Positions 7,198-16,398 are shown, counted from the first letter of the stretch. The stretch: 64,000 nucleotides of DNA from Bacillus sp. FJAT-26390 (GCF_001682865.1 NZ_MAQX01000001.1:1493290-1557289); one strand, 5' to 3'. Program-made: numbers and translations. The notes: generated by a model from the letters alone, not told the origin.

Positions 7198-10100
7198 CTA
7201 ACCGATCATAAGCTTGGCAACTGCAGCCAAATCGACAATATCAATTTTGCCATCATGATTGAGATCGAAGCGCTTCACATCTTGCCAATCTGAACTTGTC
7301 GTATCTTTGCCGTAATGTACGGCAATCAAGGCCAAATCGCCTACGCTTACTTTCTCGTCACCATTGAAATCGCCAGGAATGCCAGGCTCTTCTACAATCA
7401 CCTTAATGCCAAGAGAAGCTAACTCAGCTGTTGTCTCAGCTCCTTGCTCATCGCCAAGAGTAGCAGAAGCAATGGAGATCGTTCCAGTTGCTGTCTCCGC
7501 AACCTCCTTAGCCTTAAAGGTAAGCAGCGCTATTTCAGCGTCCTTCGCCACTGCTTGCCCTGCTCCAAGGCTGGCGATAATGAACTGGAGTTTTCCGCTT
7601 GCTCCTACTTCCGAGTCCACAATGGTTACGCCATCGATTAACGAAGCCGCCTCCACGTATTCGAAGAGGTTCGCATCGTAATTCAATGCGATGTGCTGCG
7701 CATAAACCTTTTGTTCGACTCCGTTTAATCCGTATTTTATCGCGAATGATTTTCCGCTCTGGATAGATTCCGGTCCGGTTAAGATAGTCGCTAAACGCTC
7801 CGGCTTATTTACGGATACTTTGAGCTTTTCCGTTTTGTAAGTCGTTTTGACATCCGATGATGCATATTTGATGTTATCGAATCCGAATGTCCGTCCGCTC
7901 GCGTTATCCCAAACAAACGCAAGTGAAATCCGGTCAAAGTTTTTTATGGCCGTGGTCGTCTTAACAAGCTGATTGTCGATATACATCTTTAAATCTGTGC
8001 CCGACGTATAGTCCCATTTAAGTTCATGCCAGCCAACCGTGCGCGGAATGGAGGTTTTCTCCCAAGCGGTAGCGGAACTGCTAGCTCTTATCGAATAATT
8101 GTCCAAATTGCCTACAGTGCCGCCGTCAAAAAATATGCCCATTGCAGCAAAAAGATTTTCTCGTTTATTGCCGACATGGGATACGACTCTCGTACGTCCG
8201 TCTTTCGAACCGTCATCATATAACATCATCGTTACGATGCCTTGCTGATTGGGTCCAAATACTTTTTCAACAGCTGGCGGATTGTCATATAGGACGCCGT
8301 ATTTGCCATGATAGGCCACTTTATCCGATAGCTTGCCGCCTGACCCGCTCGTTGGCGGATTTTGCTCCGTCACAAAATCTCCCCAACCATTTTCAAAGCT
8401 TTCCGAATAGATAAGATTTTTGTATTCTTGTATGTCAGCAGTTACGCCAATTTCATTTACTCCCGCTAAATCGCCTGTGAAGGTAAGTTTGCCGGTAAGC
8501 GGATCAACGGCAGCATGGGGGTTGTCGGTTTCATAAGAAACTTTATAATACGGCGGATTGTTAACTGTACCGCCGCCCTGCATTTCACCGTCAATTCTGA
8601 GCTGTACAGTCTTCTTATCCTCGGACAAATATGCGTCATCAGAAGCGACGATATATTTATTTACCGGTGTGCTCGGATGAACGGTGACCTGGCTAGTCGC
8701 TTTCACGCTGGCATTCACAACACTTTGTGCCGTTATCGCCGCAGTGCCAACAGAAATAGCCGAAATCTTGCCGCTTGCATCCACCGAAGCAACGGATGGG
8801 TTGCTGCTGGACCATTTCACTCCCTTAAACCAAGCATCGGCAGGCAGCACGGTTGCGGTAAGAGCAGCACCCGACTGTCCTAAATAGAGCTCCGTTGCCG
8901 TTTGATTAAGCTTTATTTCCGTCGGCAAAACCTCTGGCTTAACGATTACAGGCGGATCATTCGAAAATTCATGAGCGCCAATATCTGCAGCGCCGCTAAT
9001 ATTATTGTTAAAGAAGTCCTTTGATGCTGCCGCCCATACAGATGGCGTCAAGCTGGAAACATCCGCCCCCGCATTAATTAGCGGCGAATCGCTGAGCAAT
9101 TTATAACCATCCAATGCGGCAGCGTTGAATGCATCCAAACCGGAGATTATATTTTTCGGCTCTTCCCCCGGTCTCGCGAACTTAGGACTTTCAAAAATAC
9201 TGTTTTCCAACACAACGCCTGAGAAGCTTTGTCCTTTAATATCGCTCCCCGGATAAAATGCGTTGTTTTTAATCTCACCGCCGGCGAACGTGTTCGAACC
9301 CATATTCATCGTGCCTTTTGCCATAAAGATATTGTTATAGAGCTTGGCATATCGATTCGTATGGCTGAAGATTTTAGTGTTGATGTTCGAATCGGCAAAG
9401 AACGTATTATTATGAATCAACGGTGCATCATTTGCGGTTGTCGGCAAATAATGAAGCAAATACGCTCCATTGCCGTCATTCACGCTAATATTGTAACGGA
9501 CTAGCGAATTTCTTGAGCCGCCCATGAATAAGATAAAGCCGCCTCTATTATCATGGCTGTAATTATATTGATAGAGAGTACCTTCACTAAACATATCAAC
9601 GTCGAATGCTTGGCCGTCATTATAGCCAAACTTGCCGCCATAAACCTCGTTATATTGAATGACCGTATCTTTTACGGCGATAACCCACAAGCCCGCATAA
9701 TTGACATTGCCGACGTTTTTGAAGGAATGATCAACAACCGTGTTATATTCGATTCTGCCATTGGTCCCGATATTGCTCATGACGATGCCGTCGCCTTGCA
9801 CCTTCTCGATATAGTTATTTTTGAATTGCACATTCGTCAGCACTTTCGGGAAGTTAGCCGTTACGTCCCCTTCCTTATACAATCCTGCATTTCTTATGCC
9901 TTCAATATCAACATTAATGACCTTGTTGTTTTCCACGAGTGCATCGCTGATATTGCCTAGCAGAAGAATTCCGCCGCTGCCCATTTTATGTCCTTTGGGA
10001 TTGCCGTTAACGTCGTGGACGTAGTTGTTTTTTATGACAATGCCTTTGTGGGCGTTAGCCAGCCACTGTGCCTGATTTGTTGCAGAGGTTTTAATCGCGA

Positions 10101-10626
10101 TACCTGCTCTTTGCGAAATGATCGTTTCACTATAATTCGTTACCTCAAAGTTATTGATTTCTAGGTAACTGCCGTCTGTAATATCGATTACCGCAGACTG
10201 CGTTTTGTCCGATACCCCGCTGTAATACGTATATAGTGAGAAAGGTTCAGTCGTTGTCGTACCGTTTCCATTAAGGATTGGCCTGCTATTCGGATCTGTA
10301 CTGCCGTATTTATCGAAGATAATCGGCGCTTCTGCAGTTCCGGCTATGTTCTTTAGCTTTAAGCTGCCCGCCCATACATCACCTGCTTTAAACAGGAATT
10401 TATCGCCCGGCTGCATAGCTGCGGTACTAATCTTCTCTAGCGACTTCCAAGGCTTCGCTTGCGATAAACCGTTATTATTGTCATTGCCTTCAGAAGAACT
10501 GATGTAATAGGTTGTGCCGGAAGCAGCGTGCGCTTCCTTTGGAGATATCGTGGGAACAAGTAAGGCGATCATAAGCGCAATCATAATAAAAGTGCGGTTC
10601 GTCTTATAAATCCGTCTTTTTCTCAT
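7198..10626 (-). CDS. Secreted right-handed beta-helix protein (probable polysaccharide lyase) with Big_2, LamG-like, cohesin and dockerin domains
   Basis: 1142 residues from the ATG at 10624-10626, which has GAGGAG eight bases upstream; an earlier in-frame ATG overlaps that site. Signal peptide ~1-34. Residues ~38-555 form a parallel beta-helix typical of pectate-lyase/chondroitinase-B-fold proteins (YYISSSEGNDNNNGLSQAKP opening, then repeated N-N-x-I/V-x turns such as IVIKNNYVHDV, VQFKNNYIEKV, IEYNTVVDHS). Then a Big_2-like domain (~565-650), a concanavalin/LamG-like sandwich (~740-925), a cohesin (~948-1083) and a two-loop dockerin (~1086-1142; DFNGDEKVSVGD and [12 protein letters not shown]). 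The first loop has E where G is usual. A lyase role is inferred from fold and from co-transcription with PL8; I could not identify catalytic residues. First gene of the operon. Confidence 0.85.
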   Translation of the reverse strand: MRKRRIYKTNRTFIMIALMIALLVPTISPKEAHAASGTTYYISSSEGNDNNNGLSQAKPWKSLEKISTAAMQPGDKFLFKAGDVWAGSLKLKNIAGTAEAPIIFDKYGSTDPNSRPILNGNGTTTTEPFSLYTYYSGVSDKTQSAVIDITDGSYLEINNFEVTNYSETIISQRAGIAIKTSATNQAQWLANAHKGIVIKNNYVHDVNGNPKGHKMGSGGILLLGNISDALVENNKVINVDIEGIRNAGLYKEGDVTANFPKVLTNVQFKNNYIEKVQGDGIVMSNIGTNGRIEYNTVVDHSFKNVGNVNYAGLWVIAVKDTVIQYNEVYGGKFGYNDGQAFDVDMFSEGTLYQYNYSHDNRGGFILFMGGSRNSLVRYNISVNDGNGAYLLHYLPTTANDAPLIHNNTFFADSNINTKIFSHTNRYAKLYNNIFMAKGTMNMGSNTFAGGEIKNNAFYPGSDIKGQSFSGVVLENSIFESPKFARPGEEPKNIISGLDAFNAAALDGYKLLSDSPLINAGADVSSLTPSVWAAASKDFFNNNISGAADIGAHEFSNDPPVIVKPEVLPTEIKLNQTATELYLGQSGAALTATVLPADAWFKGVKWSSSNPSVASVDASGKISAISVGTAAITAQSVVNASVKATSQVTVHPSTPVNKYIVASDDAYLSEDKKTVQLRIDGEMQGGGTVNNPPYYKVSYETDNPHAAVDPLTGKLTFTGDLAGVNEIGVTADIQEYKNLIYSESFENGWGDFVTEQNPPTSGSGGKLSDKVAYHGKYGVLYDNPPAVEKVFGPNQQGIVTMMLYDDGSKDGRTRVVSHVGNKRENLFAAMGIFFDGGTVGNLDNYSIRASSSATAWEKTSIPRTVGWHELKWDYTSGTDLKMYIDNQLVKTTTAIKNFDRISLAFVWDNASGRTFGFDNIKYASSDVKTTYKTEKLKVSVNKPERLATILTGPESIQSGKSFAIKYGLNGVEQKVYAQHIALNYDANLFEYVEAASLIDGVTIVDSEVGASGKLQFIIASLGAGQAVAKDAEIALLTFKAKEVAETATGTISIASATLGDEQGAETTAELASLGIKVIVEEPGIPGDFNGDEKVSVGDLALIAVHYGKDTTSSDWQDVKRFDLNHDGKIDIVDLAAVAKLMIG

Positions 10627-10809
10627 TTTACAACTCCTCTTTACCGTCATTTTTCCATACGATCCCTGACTAACAATAAAAACGATCCATCCTGAAACGT
10701 GCTCCCTTTCGTCCCCCTTATTTTTATTTCTTATTGTTTCACCTCAAGAGAATGAAGTGTAAATAAGCTTATCCATTCCATTTTCGTTCATTACTTCGAA
10801 GCGTTGACC

Positions 10810-10823
10810 GGAAAGCGCTTTCA
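10810..10823 (-). promoter_or_regulatory. Probable catabolite-responsive element (cre) upstream of the beta-helix/PL8/anchor operon
   Basis: On the minus strand the site reads TGAAAGCGCTTTCC, matching the CcpA consensus TGWAARCGYTWNCW at 13 of 14 positions. It lies just downstream of the GATAC dyad (10832-10846) and about 185 bp before the start codon, in position for roadblock repression by CcpA when preferred sugars are present. No counterpart is seen before the phosphoesterase gene. Confidence 0.65.
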
Positions 10824-10831
10824 AACAATGC

Positions 10832-10917
10832 GATACGTTATGTATCCATTGTAATTTGAGTTCATCTATTCAATAATTGACAAACTTTACTTATACGAGA
10901 CTATTTTTACTCCTTTT
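10832..10917 (-). promoter_or_regulatory. Shared regulatory module, copy A
   Basis: It contains the dyad GATACGTTATGTATC (10832-10846) and, farther upstream in transcription direction, a ~48-base block at 10869-10916 including TTATACGAGACTAT. Both parts recur before the phosphoesterase gene (13927-14016). The distal block differs there at 5 positions, all A/T swaps. A TACAAT on the minus strand next to the dyad could be the -10, with no good -35, which fits an activator-dependent promoter with an operator near the start point. The 10627-10809 leader holds no other gene. Confidence 0.7.
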
Positions 10918-10970
10918 AATCTTTTGTGTTGAAGCGGGGATTATCTCCAACCAATCATGTGTTTATTCGA

Positions 10971-11019
10971 AAAAAAGGGTGCTCCTACGCCAGAATGACG
11001 TAATAAGCAACCCCTTTTT
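10971..11019 (-). terminator. Terminator of the phosphoesterase gene
   Basis: Arms AAAAAAGGGTGCT (10971-10983) and AGCAACCCCTTTTT (11006-11019) pair with one bulge. On the minus strand the stem ends in a run of T. It lies 9 bases beyond the stop at 11028 and separates this unit from the operon starting at 10626. Confidence 0.7.
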
Positions 11020-11027
11020 CCCTAGCT

Positions 11028-13862
11028 TTATTTGCCTATAATCTGCGAAGCAACAGCAGATAGATCGAGAATATCAATTTTGCCATCACGGTTTATATCG
11101 GCAATCTTCACTTGCTGCCAGTCTGGGCTTGCTATCGTCTTCCCATATTGAGCCGCAACGATCGCTAAGTCACCAACGCTTACTTTGCCATCATGATTGA
11201 CGTCAGGCGAACCTTCCGCTTGGTCTGGCATAATAGTAACGGCAAGCGTGGAAGGCTTCGCTTTCGCTTCGTTGCCTTGCGCATCTCCTAACAAGGCATC
11301 CGTAATCGCGATCGTTACCGTGATCGCCTCTTCAACCGGCTTTGCCTTGAACGTTAACTCGATGAGCGGCGTACTGCCTATTATCGCTTTTCCATCCCCT
11401 AAGCTTGCTGAGATGAGCCGAATCGTGCCTGGTGTATTTTCTGATTTGGATACGAGATTCACATCACCATTCAACGATTTGGCATCGACAAATTCCAATG
11501 CGGAAGCATCATATTGCAAGGTGAAATCCTCTGCGTAAGTGCTGGTTGTCACGCGGTTTAATTCCATATTCACAGTAAAAGCTTGGCCTGAAGCGACCGC
11601 ATCTTCGTTTAGAACCAACGTCGTGGCATTGTCAGGGAGCTCGACATTGATATGGGTGTCTAGTTCCGTCTTCGCTATTTTGATTTGGGCAATTTCTTGC
11701 TGCACCGCTTCTTTTGTTACGATTTTGGATGCAAATGTTTGCTCTGCTTCAGCTATTTTTTTCTTATACGTGTTCATCGCTGACGCTGGATATTGTCCTG
11801 GAGCTGAGCCTACAAGCTCGGTATTGTCCGCTAATTGCCTTGCAGCTTGGATCTCACTGTATAACGTGTCAATTTCGGTGATCGCCATACGCTGCGTGAG
11901 ATCATCGTACAGCATTTGCACTTGCTCCGGATAAATCGCACTACTATACAACCGAGCTACACTAACGTCCCCATCCAGCACATAGTTCCCTCTATTGCTT
12001 GCCTCGGGATCCGCGCCGATCGCGAATTGAATGTCAGGCTGGCTCAAAGTGCCTGTGACCGCTATTGAACCTACATTCACGCCATTCAAATACATAACGA
12101 TTTGCCCGCCATCATAGGCAGCAACTAAATGATAGATTTTCCCAGCCTGCAATTGAGCTCCTACACGCTTGTAGCCGCCATTGATATGCGCCCATAATTC
12201 CATTTTACCTGTTGATGTTGATTCGAAGCCCAGCCCTCCGCTTTGGGTGTTGCCGAACACATCTTGCGTACGGATCGTATTCAACTTGAACATGGATTCA
12301 ATCGTAAATGCTTTCGTTACCGCTTTGATCGAGCTGCTTGTAGGAATGGCGAAATATTCATTCGTCGTTCCGTTCATGCGCCCAACGAATTGCCTAAACT
12401 CGGGGCTGTAAACGATTTTGGCGCTGCTGCCGGTCGATGTCGCATGATTCCTTGCAGGCGAGCGATCATTCGCCGTACCGTCTAAGAAATCAATATCAAT
12501 GACATCAGCAACGGGCCTCTCGGTTGCAGGAGGCCTTACCTTCGTCGTCGCCTCATCTGTTAACGGAACGTCACTCCGATTGCTGAATGCATCGATAGCT
12601 GTAACTTCGACTCTATACTTTGTCGCTGGCTGTAAGCCGCTTATCTCGAATGACAACTGCGATGGAGCAGGATCATCATACATTTGCGCGAATGCAAGAA
12701 AAGATTGAGCCGCCGCGCCTGTCGTTGCGTTGACGGCCTTCACTTCATAGGATCTGACGAACAAATTATCGGTGGCCTGATCGAACGTTACGCTCATTTT
12801 GTTCGTACCTATGCTGGTTGGGTCAATGGCAGCTTTTGCAGCAGCAGGGAATGAAGGTTTAACTTTATCTCGGTCGCTTGTATACGTGAATTCGCTTTTA
12901 ACCGCAGGATATTTAATCACCCAATCGTCGCCTGTCCAAGCATTCGCATGGAAATCTCTGCGCTTAATATGTACTTCTTGATCAAGCACTTCGACGACAA
13001 GCCCTTGCGTGATTTCATCCGTTGGATGGATGCCTTGGATCTTGCCGGGCTCGAGCTCAGGATACCGCACCGCAGATGTGCCTACGGATGTGAAATCCTT
13101 CTGCATAACAGAACCGGGATCATCCAGCACGTAATGAGAGTGCCCTGAGAACGTAATCACCTGAGGATACTTCGCTAACGTGTTATACAGTTTTGTCGCA
13201 TTTTGCTTATGTCCCCACAAGTCGCTGCCGTAAACCGTGTTTGTTATAGGCTGATGCAAAAAAACAAAGATTGGTTTATTCGCGTCCTGCTCTTCCGCCA
13301 GCTTCACGTCAAGCCAGTCTAACTGCGTATCGGACAGCGTTCCGTCACGTGTGCCATCCTCGCTGCCAAGTATTATAAAATGGTACCCATTGATCCACTG
13401 GTCATAATAAATGCCGCTCATGCCTGTTTTTTCTTTAAATCGCTGCTGCGTGCCGCTAATATAATCATGGTTGCCAATCGTGAACAGCGGAACCGCATTC
13501 GGCTCTTTTCGTGCATGATAATTGCTCATCAAAGTATCGTACTGCGCTGCCGTGCCGGTATCGGTAATATCGCCTACTGCAGCAAATGCATCATAACCCG
13601 GTGCAATTTGTTTCAATTGATTGAGGACCATTTGCCATTTGGGGACATCCTTTGACGTTTTGCCAATATGAATGTCGCTAACAACTGGGAATACGAGATT
13701 TTTCCCATCTGGCCGTGCTGTTGTTGTACGCAAATCCGAAGAAGCGGCATTTCCTTGGCCCACACTGATCATGGAGCCAAGCAGCTGTAATGTTAAAGCT
13801 GCGATCAGTATTTTCGACATGGCCTGCGAAATCCTCAAACGTTTGAACCTAACTTCCATCAT
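11028..13862 (-). CDS. Secreted calcineurin-like phosphoesterase with FN3-like, LamG-like, cohesin and dockerin domains
   Basis: 944 residues; ATG with GGAGG seven bases upstream. The signal peptide ends near residue 40. The metallophosphoesterase domain (~55-310) has all the metal motifs: D63-x-H65, GDITD 97-101, GNHD 130-133, H203 and GHSH 240-243. Then an FN3-like domain (~345-440), LamG/concanavalin-like domain (~455-645), a helical FIVAR-like linker (~663-740), cohesin (~745-878) and dockerin (~885-944; DVNHDGKVSVGD and DINRDGKIDILD). The enzyme should hydrolyse phosphomono- or diesters outside the cell, perhaps on teichoic-acid-like or phosphorylated glycans; substrate unknown. A phosphoesterase is an unusual dockerin cargo. 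It is a separate transcript but shares the upstream module of the lyase operon. Confidence 0.88.
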   Translation of the reverse strand: MMEVRFKRLRISQAMSKILIAALTLQLLGSMISVGQGNAASSDLRTTTARPDGKNLVFPVVSDIHIGKTSKDVPKWQMVLNQLKQIAPGYDAFAAVGDITDTGTAAQYDTLMSNYHARKEPNAVPLFTIGNHDYISGTQQRFKEKTGMSGIYYDQWINGYHFIILGSEDGTRDGTLSDTQLDWLDVKLAEEQDANKPIFVFLHQPITNTVYGSDLWGHKQNATKLYNTLAKYPQVITFSGHSHYVLDDPGSVMQKDFTSVGTSAVRYPELEPGKIQGIHPTDEITQGLVVEVLDQEVHIKRRDFHANAWTGDDWVIKYPAVKSEFTYTSDRDKVKPSFPAAAKAAIDPTSIGTNKMSVTFDQATDNLFVRSYEVKAVNATTGAAAQSFLAFAQMYDDPAPSQLSFEISGLQPATKYRVEVTAIDAFSNRSDVPLTDEATTKVRPPATERPVADVIDIDFLDGTANDRSPARNHATSTGSSAKIVYSPEFRQFVGRMNGTTNEYFAIPTSSSIKAVTKAFTIESMFKLNTIRTQDVFGNTQSGGLGFESTSTGKMELWAHINGGYKRVGAQLQAGKIYHLVAAYDGGQIVMYLNGVNVGSIAVTGTLSQPDIQFAIGADPEASNRGNYVLDGDVSVARLYSSAIYPEQVQMLYDDLTQRMAITEIDTLYSEIQAARQLADNTELVGSAPGQYPASAMNTYKKKIAEAEQTFASKIVTKEAVQQEIAQIKIAKTELDTHINVELPDNATTLVLNEDAVASGQAFTVNMELNRVTTSTYAEDFTLQYDASALEFVDAKSLNGDVNLVSKSENTPGTIRLISASLGDGKAIIGSTPLIELTFKAKPVEEAITVTIAITDALLGDAQGNEAKAKPSTLAVTIMPDQAEGSPDVNHDGKVSVGDLAIVAAQYGKTIASPDWQQVKIADINRDGKIDILDLSAVASQIIGK

Positions 13863-13926
13863 TGAAATTCCTCCTCATTTCATTGTACGGGCAGTTAAGA
13901 ATCGAATCGCCAAGCTGTTGTTTAAT

Positions 13927-14016
13927 GATACGTTTTGTATCCATTCATTCTATACTGGAAATGATGGCTTCAATAATAGACAATCTTTACTAATACGAGA
14001 CTATATTTACACCTTT
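13927..14016 (-). promoter_or_regulatory. Shared regulatory module, copy B
   Basis: The dyad GATACGTTTTGTATC (13927-13941) lies 65 bp before the phosphoesterase start. The distal block (13969-14016, including TAATACGAGACTAT) nearly matches copy A. The gap between dyad and block is 27 bases here and 22 in copy A. TAGAAT/TATAGA on the minus strand between them may be the -10. There is no cre here. Confidence 0.7.
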
Positions 14017-14115
14017 ATCTGCATCATGTAATAAAGATGAAATCTATTTTTCATCTCGTTTTAATGAAGACCGCCTATAATAAAAACAACCCCTTTTGTG
14101 TTATATATATAATGA

Positions 14116-14150
14116 AGACCCACAGCACCGAATGCTGTGGGTCTCTTTTT
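14116..14150 (+). terminator. Strong stem-loop oriented for plus-strand transcripts
   Basis: A 12-bp stem AGACCCACAGCA / TGCTGTGGGTCT with a CCGAA loop is followed by CTTTTT on the plus strand. No plus-strand gene precedes it in this 300-bp gap, so it may act on the minus-strand WYL gene despite a weak T-run on that side, or end antisense transcription. Confidence 0.6.
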
Positions 14151-14164
14151 GTCCAATTGGATGA

Positions 14165-15088
14165 TTAGTTTATGTTATAGATTCGGGCCATTTTCCTTAT
14201 ATGCCCGGCTAGCTCCTCGATCAATTCAGCCGGCTCGATAACCAGGACAAAGCTGCTATAGCTCAAAATACTGCGTACCGCCCGCTCCGTCGAGGAGTAA
14301 TGGGCAATGACCGATAACGTCCCGTCTGGATGATCGGATACTTCATCATAGCCGAATTCGTCCCTTACCCTAGTCTTCATTTCAGGCTGGAAGCGAAGCA
14401 CTGCTCTCACCTTTTGAAAATCCGCTTTCTCCATGAATTGCCGTTCGACATCTTGCAGTGTGTAGTTCCTGCGAATAAAGGTATCCGATAAGCTGCTCAG
14501 ATGAAGCATGCGGGAGAGCCTAAATACTCGAATGTCGGATCGCGTAAGGCAATAACCATATACGTACCAGACATACCCTTTGAGAAAAAGACCCATCGGC
14601 TCAATCGTCCGCTCCGTCTCCTGCCCTTTGTTGTCCAAATAATGAAAACGAACCACCTTCAGCTCCTTAATCGCTTTGTGCAGAGGTTCAATTTTCTCTT
14701 TGTCATTTGGTGCCGGTTTAAAATCAAGATCAACTTGAGCGGAGCTTGCTCCGCTTGCCGGAGCCGGCATTAATGCGCCCACTCGCTCCAGCAGCTCGTT
14801 AATGTCCGAGCTGTCCGTGGCGGATTTGGCTCCTCGGAGCGCAGAGCAAATCGCCGAAAAATCGTCAAAGGACAAAACCTGTTTATCGATGCGATAACCC
14901 GACATAATTTCATACCCTCCATCCGAACCCGGGAATGATATGATCGGAATGCCTGCTTGATTAATGGATTCCATATCTCGATAGATGGTGCGCAAGGAGA
15001 CCTCGAAGCGTTCAGCCAGCTCGGTCGCACTCACGCGGGTTTGGTTTAATAAAGACATCGTTATAGCAAGTAATCGATCCAGTTTCAC
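14165..15088 (-). CDS. YafY-type transcriptional regulator (DeoR-like HTH plus WYL domain)
   Basis: 307 residues. The start is the GTG at 15086-15088 with AGGGAGG six bases upstream; an in-frame TTG farther up lacks a site. The N-terminal HTH (~1-60) reads RVSATELAERFEVSLRTIYRD, the usual HTH_11 pattern. Residues ~135-215 form a WYL domain (VVRFHYLDNKGQETERTIEPMG; VWYVYGYC), and the C-terminus is the WCX extension. Family members sense small ligands and often control an adjacent enzyme. The gene follows the epoxide hydrolase on the same strand with a 90-bp gap, probably as one transcript, and likely binds the dyad at 16419-16440 to control both. Confidence 0.88.
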   Translation of the reverse strand: MKLDRLLAITMSLLNQTRVSATELAERFEVSLRTIYRDMESINQAGIPIISFPGSDGGYEIMSGYRIDKQVLSFDDFSAICSALRGAKSATDSSDINELLERVGALMPAPASGASSAQVDLDFKPAPNDKEKIEPLHKAIKELKVVRFHYLDNKGQETERTIEPMGLFLKGYVWYVYGYCLTRSDIRVFRLSRMLHLSSLSDTFIRRNYTLQDVERQFMEKADFQKVRAVLRFQPEMKTRVRDEFGYDEVSDHPDGTLSVIAHYSSTERAVRSILSYSSFVLVIEPAELIEELAGHIRKMARIYNIN

Positions 15089-15177
15089 ACGAGGTTCCTC
15101 CCTGCCGCAAATATGGTACCGGCTCAAGTTTCTACAATAGTTCTGCGCCTGCCTGCCTTTAACCTTCTTTGCTTATC

Positions 15178-16350
15178 TTATCTAAATCGGCTGAAGAAGT
15201 TTTGCAGTTCGGTAACTAGAAGATCAGACGCGTCTAATGCGGCAAAATGGGTACCACGCTCAAACTCTGACCACTGCACAATATTAGTGTTGTCCCGAGT
15301 TGCGAAACGTTTCATCGATTTAAAATCATGCCCGAACACCGAAACTCCCGTTGCCGTCGCGTTTGCTTCTTGCGAGGACTTCTCCTGTGGATGGACATTC
15401 TCATAGTACAAGCGGGCAGAGGATTCGGCTGTATTGGTCAGCCAATAAATCATTACATTTGTCAGCAGCGCATCACGGTCAATAAAATCGATATGGTCGC
15501 CAAAGCCGTTGAACAGCTCCGCTATCCAAGCAAGCTGCCCTACTGGGGAATCAGCGAGCCCATAGGACAACGTCTGCGGACGCGTCTGCTGTATGGCGTT
15601 ATAGCCTGCGCGCTCATGGAAGTTCGCTAAAAACTGCAAACGGCTTTGATCATCCTCCGACAGGTCAACCATTTCTTCCGGATTGCCGGATGGGAACGAG
15701 AACAGCTGCAGAACTTGAATGGCGAGAAGCCCTTCCGGCTTTTGAATGCCCATCTCACGGGATACTAGTGCACCGCAATCGCTGCCATGAGCGCCGTATT
15801 TCGCGTATCCCAAACGGTTCATCAGCTCCGCCCATGCCCTTGCAATGCGAGAAATATCCCATCCTGCACCCAGCTCCCCGCCCGAGAAGCCAAAGCCGGG
15901 CACCGAAGGTATAACCAGATGGAAGGCATTCGCCGGATCTCCGCCATAAGCGCGAGGATTAGTTAACGGACCGATTAGATTCCAAAACTCCACAATGGAG
16001 CTCGGCCAGCCATGCGTGAGAAGCAGCGGCAGCGCACTAGGCTCAGGCGAGCGTATATGCATAAAATGTATATTGGCTCCATCAATGGTCGTCGTGAACT
16101 GCGGAAACTCATTCAAGCGGGCTTCATGCTTGCGCCAGTCATATTCATTTTTCCAATACTCAGCTAACTCTTTCACATATGCCGATGATACCCCGTATTT
16201 CCAGCCAGCGTCCTGCAAGCTATTCGCCCAGCGTGTATTCGTTAAGCGGTATTGCAGATCATCAAGCTGTGCCTGTGGGATTTGAATTTGAAAAGGTTGA
16301 GTTTCCGTATCTAAAGCGTTAGCTGCGTGGTTTGATTGAAAGGTTGACAT
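15178..16350 (-). CDS. Epoxide hydrolase-family alpha/beta-hydrolase with N-terminal EHN domain
   Basis: 390 residues. Residues ~18-125 are the EHN domain characteristic of microsomal-type epoxide hydrolases (FQIQIPQAQLDDLQYRLTNT). The alpha/beta core carries the oxyanion-hole HGWP (113-116), nucleophile-elbow Asp in GSDCG (D191) and a C-terminal His in FERGTHFAAL (~H367). Enzymes of this group open epoxides to diols in the cytoplasm; many bacterial paralogues have unknown substrates. The start ATG follows GAGGAGGAAATAAC. It is the first gene of a two-gene unit with the WYL regulator. Confidence 0.9.
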   Translation of the reverse strand: MSTFQSNHAANALDTETQPFQIQIPQAQLDDLQYRLTNTRWANSLQDAGWKYGVSSAYVKELAEYWKNEYDWRKHEARLNEFPQFTTTIDGANIHFMHIRSPEPSALPLLLTHGWPSSIVEFWNLIGPLTNPRAYGGDPANAFHLVIPSVPGFGFSGGELGAGWDISRIARAWAELMNRLGYAKYGAHGSDCGALVSREMGIQKPEGLLAIQVLQLFSFPSGNPEEMVDLSEDDQSRLQFLANFHERAGYNAIQQTRPQTLSYGLADSPVGQLAWIAELFNGFGDHIDFIDRDALLTNVMIYWLTNTAESSARLYYENVHPQEKSSQEANATATGVSVFGHDFKSMKRFATRDNTNIVQWSEFERGTHFAALDASDLLVTELQNFFSRFR

Positions 16351-16398
16351 TGTTATTTCCTCCTCGGATTTGGGTTTGTTTCGTTTTCTTCTCTACAA

